The position numbers and the translations under genes were made by a program. A DNA stretch of 64,000 nt from Novosphingobium decolorationis (lineage in GTDB: Bacteria > Pseudomonadota > Alphaproteobacteria > Sphingomonadales > Sphingomonadaceae), in assembly GCF_018417475.1 (NCBI RefSeq), contig NZ_CP054856.1, forward strand, positions 4,371,001 to 4,435,000, in the 5' to 3' direction. Positions within the stretch are counted from its first letter, which is position 1. Each line of letters opens with the position of its first letter. Positions 1 to 9,202 of this stretch are shown piece after piece. The notes under the pieces were generated by a model that did not search any database, was not told the origin of the DNA, and saw nothing but the letters and a program-made list of their open reading frames with translations.

Positions 1-602
1 TGGGTGAAGGCGGCGATACAACCGGTATCGATGTGCAGTTCCTCGCCGGGGTGAAGCTCGCGCTCGACCACGGTGCCCCCCATCTGGACAAAGACCCAGC
101 CATCGCCGTCGAGGCGCTGCATGATGAAGCCTTCGCCGCCGAACAGGCCGGTCATGATCTTGCGCTGGAAATGAATGCCGATCTCGACCCCGCGGGCCGC
201 ACAGAGGAAGGCGTCTTTCTGGCAGATCAGGCGCCCGCCCACTTCGTCGAGCTTGATCGGGAGGATGGCGCCCGGGACCGGGGCGGCAAAGGCCACGCGG
301 GCCTTGCCTCGCCCGTGGTGGGTAAAGACGGTCGTGAAAAGGCTTTCGCCGGTGACGAGGCGTTTGCCTGCGCCCAGCAGCTTGTCCATGAAGCCGCTGC
401 CTTGGCCGCCCGAGCCGTCGCCGAAGACGGTCGACATCTCGATCGGGGCGTCCTTCCAGACCATCGCGCCCGCTTCCGCGACGGCGCTTTCCCCGGGGTC
501 GAGTTCAATCTCGACAAACTGGAGTTCCTGGCCCTTGATCTCGAAGTCGATGTCGTCCGACACGGTGGACGAGCGGGTGTGGCTCCAGGGGCTGTTGGCC
601 AT
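1..602 (-). CDS. TIGR00266/AIM24 family protein (3' end outside window)
   Basis: A minus-strand frame opens with ATG at 602 (MANSPWSHTRSS) and stays open to the window edge, so about 200 N-terminal residues are visible and the C-terminus is missing. The motif EAGAMVWKDAPIEMST near residue 35, and the repeated glycine-rich beta-strand pattern (GLFGGEGFIMQRLDGDG), are typical of the AIM24/TIGR00266 family, a beta-rich fold of unknown biochemical role in bacteria. There is no signal peptide or membrane segment, so it is probably cytosolic. It is divergent from the next gene across about 190 bases. Confidence 0.8.
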   Translation of the reverse strand, partial: MANSPWSHTRSSTVSDDIDFEIKGQELQFVEIELDPGESAVAEAGAMVWKDAPIEMSTVFGDGSGGQGSGFMDKLLGAGKRLVTGESLFTTVFTHHGRGKARVAFAAPVPGAILPIKLDEVGGRLICQKDAFLCAARGVEIGIHFQRKIMTGLFGGEGFIMQRLDGDGWVFVQMGGTVVERELHPGEELHIDTGCIAAFT

Positions 603-794
603 GTGAAACTCCAGATTTAAGTGGTGGCAAACCGGCGACTTGCGTGTGCCTAAGATGTGAGTTTCGACTGCTCTCTTGTCAAACCGCGTTCATCGGATAT
701 TCTGGCCACTTAAACGAACGGTTCCTTACTCGAAAAATACAGGCGCACGAAAAGAGCGCCGGGAAGGGACTGTTCCGGGAGAAGGATTGCCGCC

Positions 795-1574
795 TTGCAC
801 GCCACGAATCCGTTTTCAGGCCGTTTGTCCGCCAATGCGACCCGCCGTCGTATCGCCGCAGCAGGGTTCGCCCTGGCTCTTGGCGTTGCGGGCCTGTCAT
901 CCAGCGCCGGGGCCGAGGAAGCGGGTTTCGTGGAAGGGCTGCACAGGTCCGGACCGACGGCGCTCGTGGTGGCACCGCTGGCCGCGCCCGACCTCAAGAC
1001 CGACCTCAAGAAGGGCTTTGCCATGCTGCGCAAGGGCGAGGATGAGAAGGCGGTATCCTATTTCGACCGGGTGATCGCGGCCGCCGACAGTTGGCTGGCG
1101 GGTGATTCGCGTCCGCGCTTGTGCATCGATGCGAAAGTCTCGTCCACGCCCTCTGCGGGCCACGCGCCGATCGACGATGCGCTGTGCGATGCGCACTTCG
1201 GGCGCGGCTATGCGCTGATCGACATGGGCCGCGGCGATCTGGCCGAAGCGGACCTGCGCGCGGCAACCCGGATGGCTCCGGAAAATGCGCATTTTGCCAA
1301 CGAGTACGCCGAACTCTTCAAGTCGCGTCGCGAATGGCAGACCGCGTTCGTCGAATTCGAGCGCGCCTGGGAAATGGCTGACAAGGCCATGGGAGGTCCC
1401 GATGCGGATCTTGCCGCGCGGGCCTTGCGCGGCATGGGCTATGCCAAGGAAAAGCTGGGAGACCTGAATGAGGCGCACGCCCTCATCTCGCGGTCGCTCG
1501 AGTTCGAGCCCGACAGCGAGGCCGGGAAGGTCCAGCTTGCCCATGTGGAGCGGATGCGCACGATCGGCTCGTGA
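795..1574 (+). CDS. Exported TPR-repeat protein
   Basis: The 259-residue protein has an N-terminal signal peptide: an RRR cluster, then a hydrophobic stretch ending near SSSAGA at about residue 40. Helical TPR-like repeats fill the rest (FAMLRKGEDEKAVSYFDRVIAAAD, GRGYALIDMGRGDLAEADLRAATRMAPEN, and a final repeat around residues 215-245). It is probably a periplasmic protein-interaction scaffold, with no enzymatic motif. The best start is TTG at 795, which has a good AAGGA ribosome site eight bases upstream (782-786). It converges on glmU. Confidence 0.72.
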   Translation: MHATNPFSGRLSANATRRRIAAAGFALALGVAGLSSSAGAEEAGFVEGLHRSGPTALVVAPLAAPDLKTDLKKGFAMLRKGEDEKAVSYFDRVIAAADSWLAGDSRPRLCIDAKVSSTPSAGHAPIDDALCDAHFGRGYALIDMGRGDLAEADLRAATRMAPENAHFANEYAELFKSRREWQTAFVEFERAWEMADKAMGGPDADLAARALRGMGYAKEKLGDLNEAHALISRSLEFEPDSEAGKVQLAHVERMRTIGS

Positions 1575-1610
1575 GCCTCTAGAGACCCTCGAACCCAGGA
1601 GGAGGGCGGA

Positions 1611-2996
1611 TCAGCCCCCCTTCTGGGCTTTCTTCTTCTGCTTCATGGTGTCGTGGAAGCGGTCGGCCCAGCCGGGCTTGATCAGCTGTTCGCCGCGCAC
1701 GAGGCGCAGTTCCCCATCCCCCACATCGCGCGTCACCGCGCTTCCGGCGGCCACGATGGCGTCCGCCCCGATCCTGACCGGCGCCACCAGGGCCGAGTTT
1801 GAGCCGATGAAGGCACGTGCGCCGATCACCGTCTTGTGCTTGAAATAGCCATCGTAATTGCAGGTTATCGTGCCTGCGCCGATGTTGGCGCCGGCCCCGA
1901 TCTCGGCATCGCCAAGGTAGGAGAGGTGGTTGGCCTTGGCGCCTTCGCCCAGGACCGCCTTCTTCATCTCGACGAAGTTGCCGACCTTGGAATTGGCCTT
2001 GAGCACGGCGCCGGGGCGCAGGCGTGCATAAGGGCCGATGGCGACCCCGCTTTCCAGGGTCGCGCCTTCCAGGTGCGAGAAGGCGTGGATGGTGACATCG
2101 TCCGCCACTGTCACGCCGGGTCCGAAGACGACGTTGGGCTCGATCGTCACGTCCTGCCCTATCACCGTGTCCCAGGCAAAGAAGACGGTCTCGGGCGCGA
2201 CCAGCGTGGCGCCGTCGGCCATGGCGCGTTCGCGGCGGCGGGACTGCCAGCGCGCTTCGGCGGCGGCGAGTTCGGCGCGGCTGTTGATGCCGCCGACCTC
2301 GTCGGGATCGTCGGTGACGATGACCGCGCAGGGGCGCTCTTCCAGCGAAGCCACGTTGACGATGTCGGTCAGGTAATATTCGCCCGCCGCGTTGTCGTTC
2401 TCGACCTTGGCGAGGAGGGCGAAGAGATCCTGCGATTTTACCGCCATGAGGCCGGAGTTGCACAAGGTGCAGGCCCGCTGCTCCTCGGTCGCGTCCTTGT
2501 ATTCGACCATCATTGCGATGCGCCCGTCATCGTGCGCGAGGATGCGGCCATAGCGCAGCGGGTCCTCCGGCTCGAAGCCCAGGACGACGACTGCGGGCGT
2601 GTCCTCGCCGTGCAGGCGTGCGATCATGGCGCGCATGGTCTCGGGGCGCACGAAGGGAACATCGCCGTAAAGGATCAGCACGTCGCCTTCGAACCCGGCA
2701 AGGGCTTCCTCGGCCTGCTGGACGGCGTGGCCGGTGCCGAGCTGGGGTTCCTGCACCGCAATGGCCGCGCGCGAGCCGAGCTGGGCTTCGAGCTGGTCGC
2801 GCCCGTGTCCGGCGACGACAACGCTGCGCTCGGGCGCGAGCTGCGCCGCGCTCGCCAGCAGGTGTTCCAGCATGGGTTGCCCGGCAACCGGGTGCAGCAC
2901 CTTGTGGCGCGCACTCTTCATGCGGGTGCCCTTGCCTGCGGCAAGGACGATGATGGCGAGCGCAGATGCGGCGGGCGGTGGTGCGGTGTCGGTCAT
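1611..2996 (-). CDS. glmU: Bifunctional GlmU: GlcN-1-P acetyltransferase / UDP-GlcNAc pyrophosphorylase
   Basis: GlmU makes UDP-N-acetylglucosamine for peptidoglycan and lipid A by acetylating glucosamine-1-phosphate and then uridylylating it. The N-terminal nucleotidyltransferase domain carries the signature LAAGKGTRMKS at about residues 18-28. The C-terminal half is a left-handed beta-helix of hexapeptide repeats (IGPYARLRPGAVL, GAGANIGAGTITCNYDG). From ATG 2996 (MTDTAPPPAAS) the length is 461 residues, normal for the family (about 450-460). The frame remains open upstream, but those residues look non-coding. It is divergent from gph across 62 bases. Confidence 0.95.
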   Translation of the reverse strand: MTDTAPPPAASALAIIVLAAGKGTRMKSARHKVLHPVAGQPMLEHLLASAAQLAPERSVVVAGHGRDQLEAQLGSRAAIAVQEPQLGTGHAVQQAEEALAGFEGDVLILYGDVPFVRPETMRAMIARLHGEDTPAVVVLGFEPEDPLRYGRILAHDDGRIAMMVEYKDATEEQRACTLCNSGLMAVKSQDLFALLAKVENDNAAGEYYLTDIVNVASLEERPCAVIVTDDPDEVGGINSRAELAAAEARWQSRRRERAMADGATLVAPETVFFAWDTVIGQDVTIEPNVVFGPGVTVADDVTIHAFSHLEGATLESGVAIGPYARLRPGAVLKANSKVGNFVEMKKAVLGEGAKANHLSYLGDAEIGAGANIGAGTITCNYDGYFKHKTVIGARAFIGSNSALVAPVRIGADAIVAAGSAVTRDVGDGELRLVRGEQLIKPGWADRFHDTMKQKKKAQKGG

Positions 2997-3058
2997 GGTT
3001 CGAACCATCTGCCAGCAATTCATTGCAGTTTCCACCTGAACTCGCCACGTAGTGGGCG

Positions 3059-3736
3059 ATGACGGATTTTCCCTACGACATTGTCGGCTTCGACCTCGAC
3101 GGCACCCTTCTCGATACCCATGGAGACCTCGGTCATGCGGTGAACCACGCACTGGCGCTGGCAGGGCGCGAGCCCGTGGGCAAGGAGACGGTGCGCACGC
3201 TTGTCGGAGGGGGCGCACGCAAGATGCTTGCCCGAGCACTCGAGGTTACGGGAGGCCCTGTTGCGGAGGACCGCTTCGAGGAGCTTCACGCGCAGCTCAT
3301 GGCCTACTACACGGCGAACATTGCGTGCGACACGCACCTGTTTCCGGGCGGCGAGACCATGCTCGACGGACTGGCCGCGCGCGGGGTCAAGATCGCGGTG
3401 GTGACCAACAAGCTGGAACATCTGGCCGTGCGCCTGTTCGAGGAACTGGGCCTTGCCAAGCGCTTCGTGACGGTCATCGGCGGCGATACGCTGGGACCGG
3501 GCCGTGCCAAGCCCAAGCCGGATCTTCTTCACCTGATGCTGGAGCGGGCCGGTGGGGGCCGGGCGGCCTATGTCGGGGATACGAGCTACGACACCGGCGG
3601 GGCGGCGGCGGCAGGTCTGCCGTGCGTGGTCGTCAGCTTCGGTTTCAACGATGCGGAGCCCGAGACGCTGGGCGGCAGCGCGGTGATCGACCATTTCGAC
3701 GAGCTGATCCCGACGCTGGAGCGCCTGGGCGCCTGA
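3059..3736 (+). CDS. gph: HAD-family phosphoglycolate phosphatase
   Basis: A 225-residue HAD hydrolase. Motif I is DLDGTLLDT at residues 12-20, with the nucleophile and acid Asp residues. Motif II is VVTNK, motif III is the lysine in RAKPKPDL, and motif IV is VGDTSYD. The helical cap between motifs I and II matches phosphoglycolate phosphatases, which dephosphorylate 2-phosphoglycolate from DNA repair or photorespiration-like chemistry. Other small phosphosugars are possible substrates. It is a stand-alone gene, divergent from glmU and convergent with the M16 protease. Confidence 0.85.
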   Translation: MTDFPYDIVGFDLDGTLLDTHGDLGHAVNHALALAGREPVGKETVRTLVGGGARKMLARALEVTGGPVAEDRFEELHAQLMAYYTANIACDTHLFPGGETMLDGLAARGVKIAVVTNKLEHLAVRLFEELGLAKRFVTVIGGDTLGPGRAKPKPDLLHLMLERAGGGRAAYVGDTSYDTGGAAAAGLPCVVVSFGFNDAEPETLGGSAVIDHFDELIPTLERLGA

Positions 3737-3751
3737 TACAGCGACAAAGGC

Positions 3752-6619
3752 TCAGCCTACCGGCGCGTCGTCCTTCGGAAGTACCGTTATGTCGACCGCG
3801 TCCGCAGGGGCCAGATAGCGCTGCGCCATTTCCTGGACATCGGCACCGGTGAGCGCGGCGAGGCGGTCTCGGGCCTTGAGGTAGCGCTCGATCCGTTCGG
3901 CCTCGCTCTGCGCGTGGTCGACCAGCGCCATCCATCCCGTGTTGGTCTTGAGCGCGTTGTCGAGCCCTTCGAGCATCGGCTGGCGCGCGCGCTGGATGAT
4001 ATCCGCGCGCACGGGTTTGGCACGCAGCTTCTCAAGCACCTTGCGGATGGCCGCGCGCGTCGCCGCGACATCCTTTACATCGACCGAGGCGCTGATCGCG
4101 AAGGTGCCATAGCCCTTCCAGTAGCGCGAAAGCGTGCTCGAGGCGCCGGGGGAATAGGTCTTGCCCAGTTCCTCGCGCAGGGTGTCGGTCAGCTCGACGC
4201 GCACGACCTTTTCCAGCAGTTCCATGCGCTGGACGTCAACCGGGTCACTATCATCGCGTGTCGGCCAGGTCAGGCGCAGCAGCGCCTGGTCGGCAGGGCC
4301 GTCGTGGTGGATGACGCGTGGGGTTCGGTCCGCCGTGAAGGGGCGCAGGGGTTTGCCGGCATACGTCCCGAACGCCTCTTCCCGCGCCGGCAACGCGCCA
4401 AACGTGCGCGCGACGAGCGCGATGGCTGTGTCTTCGTCGAAGTCACCGACCAGCGCGATCTCGATGGCTCCGTGCGCGAGCCGGTCTTCAATCGCGGTCT
4501 TGAGCCTGGCGTAGGAGAGCTGGCTGTAGCGGGCAGGGGGCTGCAGGCTGAAACGCGGGTCGCCGCCCGAGAGAATACGGCCCAGGTCCGCCTGTAGCGC
4601 AGAGGCCGGGGTCGCGCGCAGCTGCGCGAAATAGGTGGCAATCGCCTGACGGTACTGCACTTCGCCTTCGGGACGATACCCGGGATCGGTCACGAGCGCG
4701 GCGATCAGTTCGAGCTGGACTTCGAGATCGGCCGGGGTCGTCTGCGCACGCGAGACGAAGGCATTGCCGGTATTGCGCAGCTCGAAGCTCAAGGTCTTGC
4801 CCGCGAGGATCGTGTCGAGGTCATCGCGGCTGTGCGCGCCCAGACCACCCCAGGGCACGTAGGAGACGAGCTCGGTGGCAAGCGGATCGTCCCGCGTGTC
4901 GAGGCGGGTGCCGCCATCGATGGAAACCTGGACCCGTACCTTGTCCTTTTCAAGGTCAGAGCGGTGCAGGTTGAGCATCACGCCGTTGGCAAAGCGCAGC
5001 TCGCGGATGCCCAGCTGCGCTTCGCGCCGGTCCTCCGCCACGCGGCCCGGCGTCCCGAAATCGGTATAGGCAAAGCGCTCGGTCTTTGCGTTGCGGGCGT
5101 CCGCAATGGGGGCGCTGAGGGCCGCTTCGAAGGCATCGCGCAGGGCGCTCTCGCCGCCTTCGGGGGCCTTTCGGCCTTCGAAGCGGATCAGGGGATCGAC
5201 CAGGGGCGCGGCCTCGTGCCGGATCGCGGCCAGCGCGGCTTCGGGCGTGATGCGCGGTTCGAAGGCGGCAAAGCGTTCAAGTGCGGATTGCGGGGTGGAG
5301 GGGACCGTTTCTTCGGTCACCAGGTTGAGCGCGGCAGAGGCAAGGGCCTTGTTGCTGCGTGTCCCGGCGCTGCGCGCGCCCTGGGTCAGCGCGGCGCGGA
5401 TGTCGGCCACCTGTTCGGCCACTTCGGCCGCGCTGAAGCCCTGTTCGAGCGCGCGCCGGTACTCGGCGACGGCGGCGGCGAGTCCCGTGCGCCAGCCTCC
5501 ATCGACGGTGTCGACGATCAGACGCGTGGTTCGGGCCGCCTTGAAGGCATCGCCTGTGCCGAAGCCTGCGCCGCGAAAGGGCGGCTCGGCCTGACGGGCA
5601 AGACGCTGAAGGCGGCGGTTGACGATGTTGTAGCCGACAAGGCGCAGGAGATTGGCCTGGCGCTGGGCGATGGAATCGGGCTCCTCGTGCCAGGGCCGAT
5701 TGCGGGCCACGGTCACGCGCTCGGACAGCGAGGGATCGAGGTGGATGTCGGTGCGGCCACTGTCTTCGGGCGCGACCGGTCCCGCGTCGGGCTGCGGGAC
5801 GGGCGCGGGACCTGACCAGTTGTTGAAATGCCGGATTACCGCGGCTTCAAGCGCCTCGATGTCGAAGTCGCCGACGATGACCAGGGTCGTGTTGGCAGGC
5901 ACATAAGTGCGTTCATAAAGGCCACGCAGGCGCTGTGCGGTGGCCGCCTCGATGGTCTCGCGCGTGCCGATGGCAAAGCGCTGCGTGAAGCGCGCCTCGG
6001 GGTAGAGGAAATCGAGACTGTCCAGCGTGTTGCGGAACTCATAGGTGTTGCGGTCACGCATTTCCGACAGGATCACGCCGCGCTCGCGTTCGACGGCGGC
6101 GGGCGCGATGGTGAGCTCGCTCGCGGTCTCGCGCATGAGCATGAGCGCGGTGTCGAGCAGCGTCATGTCATTGCGGGGAAGGTCAAGCTTGTAGGTCGTG
6201 CGCTCGAAACTGGTCGAGGCATTGGTATCGGCGCCGAAGGCGAGGCCGCTCCGTTCGAGCAGGGGGACCATCTGCCCTTCGGGGACCCGGCGCGAGCCGT
6301 TGAAGGCCATGTGTTCGAGGAAATGCGCCAGGCCGCGTTCTTCGGGCGCTTCATCCAGCGATCCCGCTTCGATGTCGAGCCGCACGACGCCGGTTCCGGC
6401 TGGGGTTGCGTTGTGACGCAGGATGTAGCGCATGCCATTGGCGAGGCGGCCGAAGCGGAAGTCCGGATCGACCGGGATGTCGCTTGTCGCGAAGGCCCAG
6501 GCGGGGCCGGAGTCGTCCGCGGTTGCCTCTTGGCCTGCATTGCCGGGTTCCGGAGCCTGCGCGAGGACAGGCAGGGGGAGGGCGAAAAGGAGGCAGACCA
6601 GCAGCTTGGGATAACGCAT
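3752..6619 (-). CDS. M16 family zinc metallopeptidase (pitrilysin/insulinase type), exported
   Basis: A 955-residue protein with a signal peptide (residues 1-20, cleavage after PVLA). The inverted zinc motif HFLEH lies at residues 99-103 and the third ligand is probably Glu179 in VERERGVILSE. A second, inactive M16 domain fills the C-terminal half, as expected for a single-chain M16 protease in which two halves form a clamshell around short peptides. It is probably periplasmic. It lies downstream of purC on the same strand, separated by purC's terminator, so it likely has its own promoter. Confidence 0.93.
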   Translation of the reverse strand: MRYPKLLVCLLFALPLPVLAQAPEPGNAGQEATADDSGPAWAFATSDIPVDPDFRFGRLANGMRYILRHNATPAGTGVVRLDIEAGSLDEAPEERGLAHFLEHMAFNGSRRVPEGQMVPLLERSGLAFGADTNASTSFERTTYKLDLPRNDMTLLDTALMLMRETASELTIAPAAVERERGVILSEMRDRNTYEFRNTLDSLDFLYPEARFTQRFAIGTRETIEAATAQRLRGLYERTYVPANTTLVIVGDFDIEALEAAVIRHFNNWSGPAPVPQPDAGPVAPEDSGRTDIHLDPSLSERVTVARNRPWHEEPDSIAQRQANLLRLVGYNIVNRRLQRLARQAEPPFRGAGFGTGDAFKAARTTRLIVDTVDGGWRTGLAAAVAEYRRALEQGFSAAEVAEQVADIRAALTQGARSAGTRSNKALASAALNLVTEETVPSTPQSALERFAAFEPRITPEAALAAIRHEAAPLVDPLIRFEGRKAPEGGESALRDAFEAALSAPIADARNAKTERFAYTDFGTPGRVAEDRREAQLGIRELRFANGVMLNLHRSDLEKDKVRVQVSIDGGTRLDTRDDPLATELVSYVPWGGLGAHSRDDLDTILAGKTLSFELRNTGNAFVSRAQTTPADLEVQLELIAALVTDPGYRPEGEVQYRQAIATYFAQLRATPASALQADLGRILSGGDPRFSLQPPARYSQLSYARLKTAIEDRLAHGAIEIALVGDFDEDTAIALVARTFGALPAREEAFGTYAGKPLRPFTADRTPRVIHHDGPADQALLRLTWPTRDDSDPVDVQRMELLEKVVRVELTDTLREELGKTYSPGASSTLSRYWKGYGTFAISASVDVKDVAATRAAIRKVLEKLRAKPVRADIIQRARQPMLEGLDNALKTNTGWMALVDHAQSEAERIERYLKARDRLAALTGADVQEMAQRYLAPADAVDITVLPKDDAPVG

Positions 6620-6666
6620 TGCCCTCTAGTGCCCGAGCGGACCGGGCTTGCCAAGGCGGGCCCATG

Positions 6667-6704
6667 CAAAAGGCCCCCGGTCATGCGTGGATGACCGGGG
6701 GCCT
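6667..6704 (-). terminator. Rho-independent terminator of purC
   Basis: A perfect 14-bp inverted repeat (6671-6684 with 6691-6704) has a six-base loop. On the minus strand it is followed at once by TTTT (6667-6670 complement). It sits about 30 bases past the purC stop codon, the classic position and form of an intrinsic terminator. Confidence 0.92.
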
Positions 6705-6736
6705 CTAAATTCGTATCAGCCGGGCGGCTGTGAAGC

Positions 6737-7519
6737 TTACTTGCCGCGCAGCTTGCGGTGCTGCGAGAGGTCGAGGACTTCGCTCGGGCCGCTGTCGTCC
6801 TGGAGCAGGCCGAGACGGCGGGCGACTTCCTGGTAGGCTTCTTCCTCACCGCCGAGGTCGCGGCGGAAGCGGTCCTTGTCGAGCTTTTCGCCCGAGACCA
6901 TGTCCCACAGGCGGCAGCCGTCGGGGCTGATCTCGTCGGCGAGGATCACGCGGCTGAAGTCGCCGTCCCAGATGCGGCCGAACTCGAGCTTGAAGTCGAC
7001 AAGGCGGATGTTGATGGCCGCGAACATGCCGGCCATGAAGTCGTTGACGCGGATCGCCATCGCGGCGATGTCCTGCATCTCCTCGTTGTTGGCCCAGCCA
7101 AAGCACGCGATGTGCTCTTCAGCGACGAGGGGGTCGCCCAGCGCATCGTCCTTGTAGCAGTACTCGATCAGCGTGTGCGGCAGCATCTCGCCCTCGGGAA
7201 TGCCCAGGCGCTTGGAGATGGAGCCGGCCGCGACGTTGCGCACGACGACTTCGATGGGGATGATCTCGACCTGGCGGACCAGCTGTTCGCGCATGTTGAG
7301 GCGGCGAATGAAGTGGTTGGGCACACCGATGTGGTTGAGGCGCGAGAAGACGTACTCGCTGATGCGGTTGTTGATGACGCCCTTGCCCTGGATCGTGCCC
7401 TTCTTCTGGGCGTTGAAGGCGGTCGCATCGTCCTTGAAGTACTGGATCAGGGTACCGGGCTCGGGGCCCTCGTAGAGGATCTTGGCCTTGCCTTCGTAGA
7501 TCTGGCGGCGACGGGTCAT
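6737..7519 (-). CDS. purC: Phosphoribosylaminoimidazole-succinocarboxamide (SAICAR) synthase
   Basis: PurC joins CAIR and aspartate using ATP in the eighth step of purine synthesis. The 260-residue product starts at ATG 7519 ([18 protein letters not shown]). It has the family ATP-binding N-terminus, the signature [20 protein letters not shown] at about residues 88-107 and LVDFKLEFG near residue 180. The upstream frame to 7813 is not part of the gene. It is transcribed alone, from a candidate sigma-70-like promoter about 100 bases upstream and through a structured leader, and ends at the 6667-6704 hairpin. Confidence 0.96.
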   Translation of the reverse strand: MTRRRQIYEGKAKILYEGPEPGTLIQYFKDDATAFNAQKKGTIQGKGVINNRISEYVFSRLNHIGVPNHFIRRLNMREQLVRQVEIIPIEVVVRNVAAGSISKRLGIPEGEMLPHTLIEYCYKDDALGDPLVAEEHIACFGWANNEEMQDIAAMAIRVNDFMAGMFAAINIRLVDFKLEFGRIWDGDFSRVILADEISPDGCRLWDMVSGEKLDKDRFRRDLGGEEEAYQEVARRLGLLQDDSGPSEVLDLSQHRKLRGK

Positions 7520-7565
7520 TCGGGTGATCCTTGCAACGTGAAATTGAGCAACTGAAAAAGAGCAA

Positions 7566-7608
7566 ACCCCGGCTGCGGCGTCGCTTTGGCGACCTGTGGG
7601 CCCGGGGT
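7566..7608 (-). promoter_or_regulatory. Hairpin followed by U-rich tract in the purC leader (possible attenuator)
   Basis: On the minus strand a 7-bp stem (7602-7608 with 7566-7572) encloses a smaller GTCGC/GCGAC hairpin. It is followed by a T-rich stretch (complement of 7554-7566). It lies between the candidate purC promoter and the purC start, so it has the form of a leader terminator. Regulation by attenuation is inference only. Confidence 0.35.
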
Positions 7609-7620
7609 CGTTCAGCGCCG

Positions 7621-7648
7621 CATATAAAGCAACCGGGGCCAAAATCAA
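7621..7648 (-). promoter_or_regulatory. Candidate sigma-70-type promoter for purC
   Basis: On the minus strand, TTGATT (complement of 7643-7648) and TATATG (complement of 7621-7626) are separated by 16 bases, about 100 bases upstream of the purC start codon. It lies in an unusually A/T-rich patch between two divergent genes. Confidence 0.45.
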
Positions 7649-7739
7649 ACGGCGCGATTGGGACGGGGACTTGCGCGGGGGGAGCGGGATGCGCCAGGCT
7701 CGCGGCAAGGGTTTGGGCGTGAGGAAGAAAGAGGCCGGA

Positions 7740-8327
7740 ATGGACGTGGCGATACGGGCACTGGAAGGCGCCGAGGTGCGGGCCATGGCCGGGCAGCTGG
7801 CGCAGCTGCGCATGGAGGTCTTCGCGGCCTGGCCCTATCTCTATGATGGCGATGCCGCCTACGAGGAAGCCTATCTGCGCGAGTTCATCGAGGCAAAGGG
7901 CAGTGTCCTCATCGCGGCCCTTGCCGGGGATCGGCTGGTCGGCGCGGCGACGGCCTCGCCGATGCACGCGCAGAAGGCGGAATTTCGCGCGCCCTTCGAG
8001 GCGCGGGGGATCGCGACGCCGGAGCTCTTCTATTTCGGCGAGTCGGTTCTCCTCTCGGACTACCGCGGGCAGGGCATCGGCCATGCCTTCTTCGACGCCC
8101 GTGAGGCGGCTGCCCGCGAATACGGGGCGCACGCGGCGACCTTTGCAGCCGTGGTGCGATCCGAGGATCACCCGGATCGTCCTTCCGACTACCGCCCGCT
8201 CGACCCTTTCTGGCGCGCGCGCGGCTATGCGCCGGTCGAAGGGCTGGTCACCGAACTTGCCTGGAAGGACCACCGCGAGGCGCAGGAAAGCGCCAAGCCC
8301 ATGCAGTACTGGCTGCGCCGCTTCTGA
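7740..8327 (+). CDS. GNAT-family N-acetyltransferase
   Basis: A 195-residue protein. The acetyl-CoA binding motif [21 protein letters not shown] (about residues 105-125) follows the strand FYFGESVLL, as in GNAT enzymes, and the C-terminal [10 protein letters not shown] is the usual last strand-helix pair. The substrate cannot be told. The start ATG at 7740 has GAGG five bases upstream (7731-7734). An open frame further upstream lacks coding character. It is divergent from purC and convergent with the tyrosine phosphatase. Confidence 0.8.
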   Translation: MDVAIRALEGAEVRAMAGQLAQLRMEVFAAWPYLYDGDAAYEEAYLREFIEAKGSVLIAALAGDRLVGAATASPMHAQKAEFRAPFEARGIATPELFYFGESVLLSDYRGQGIGHAFFDAREAAAREYGAHAATFAAVVRSEDHPDRPSDYRPLDPFWRARGYAPVEGLVTELAWKDHREAQESAKPMQYWLRRF

Positions 8328-8331
8328 AGGC

Positions 8332-8826
8332 TCAGTCCTGTCCGGCAAGCTCGCGCACGAGGGTGTCGGCGGCGCGGCGGACTTGATCCCAGGTGATGGC
8401 AAAGCCTTCCTCGCCCCCGAAGTAGGGATCCTCGACGTCCTCGCCTTCACGCCCGGGCACATGATCGAGCAGGAGCGAGAGCTGCCCATGTGCATCGGTG
8501 GGTGCCAGGGCCTCCAGGTCTGCGAGGTTCTGCGCGTCCATGGCGATGATCCGGTCGAAGCGCGCGAAGTCGGCCGGGGAAACCTGCCGGGCGCGGTAGT
8601 GCCCGATGTCGATGCCGTGGCGCCGGGCCTCGGCGCGCGAGCGCGGATCGGGCGCCTTGCCGATGTGCCAGGAGCCGGTTCCGGCCGAATCGATTTCAAG
8701 CGCGAGGCCCGCCTTCGTCGCGGCTTCGCGCAGGGCGGCTTCGGCCAGCGGCGAACGGCAGATGTTGCCAAGGCACACGAAGAGCACCGATGCGGCAGGT
8801 GCGGGCCGGCACGAGGAGGTCATCAT
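8332..8826 (-). CDS. Low-molecular-weight protein tyrosine phosphatase
   Basis: A 164-residue protein with the P-loop CLGNICRSP (Cys18 nucleophile, Arg24 in the CX5R pattern) near the N-terminus and the general-acid Asp in VEDPYFGG near residue 130. Length and layout are those of the LMW-PTP family, which removes phosphate from tyrosines and in bacteria often regulates polysaccharide synthesis. No tyrosine kinase gene is adjacent. It starts at tandem ATG codons (8826, 8823). A 54-codon frame lies just upstream on the same strand. Confidence 0.92.
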   Translation of the reverse strand: MMTSSCRPAPAASVLFVCLGNICRSPLAEAALREAATKAGLALEIDSAGTGSWHIGKAPDPRSRAEARRHGIDIGHYRARQVSPADFARFDRIIAMDAQNLADLEALAPTDAHGQLSLLLDHVPGREGEDVEDPYFGGEEGFAITWDQVRRAADTLVRELAGQD

Positions 8827-8883
8827 GCCGATCTAGGCCAGCTCGTGGTCTGCGTCACCCCCCGGCCCGCGCCCTGCACGGCG

Positions 8884-9048
8884 TTAAAGCGCGCGTAGGA
8901 AACGCAGGAGGCGCTCGCCCAGTTCGGTGATGAGGCCGGGCTCGTCCATCGGCTGGATGGGCCCGTGAATCTGGCGCCTGAGCATGGGGTCGAGCGGCGC
9001 GCGGAGCGTGGCGGTGCGGGACGAGGTTTCAAGGGCGGAGCGGGGCAT
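8884..9048 (-). CDS. Small hypothetical protein (54 residues)
   Basis: A short minus-strand frame runs from ATG 9048 to TAA at 8884. The product begins MPRSALETSSRTATLRAPLD and ends in an amphipathic segment, LITELGERLLRFLRAL. An AGGAT ribosome-site match lies six bases before the start codon. It is not recognised. It sits 57 bases upstream of the tyrosine phosphatase on the same strand and could be cotranscribed with it. It is supported by start context and lack of an alternative gene here, not by homology. Confidence 0.45.
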   Translation of the reverse strand: MPRSALETSSRTATLRAPLDPMLRRQIHGPIQPMDEPGLITELGERLLRFLRAL

Positions 9049-9202
9049 GGGCGTATCCTGACTAGTGGCGGCAGGCCGGGTCTGTCGGTCCCGGCGTGGC
9101 CACTGTGAAGGAGGACGGGTAACCCTTTTCCTTGCGCTTCTCCGTCAGGTTTGCCGGAGGGGCGTGGTAACCCGTGTTAACCCTTTTTTGGAGGCGCTCC
9201 CG

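Noticed and set aside
33..620. 195-codon plus-strand frame at the window start
   Set aside because: It is antisense to the AIM24-family gene, which has clear family motifs on the minus strand.
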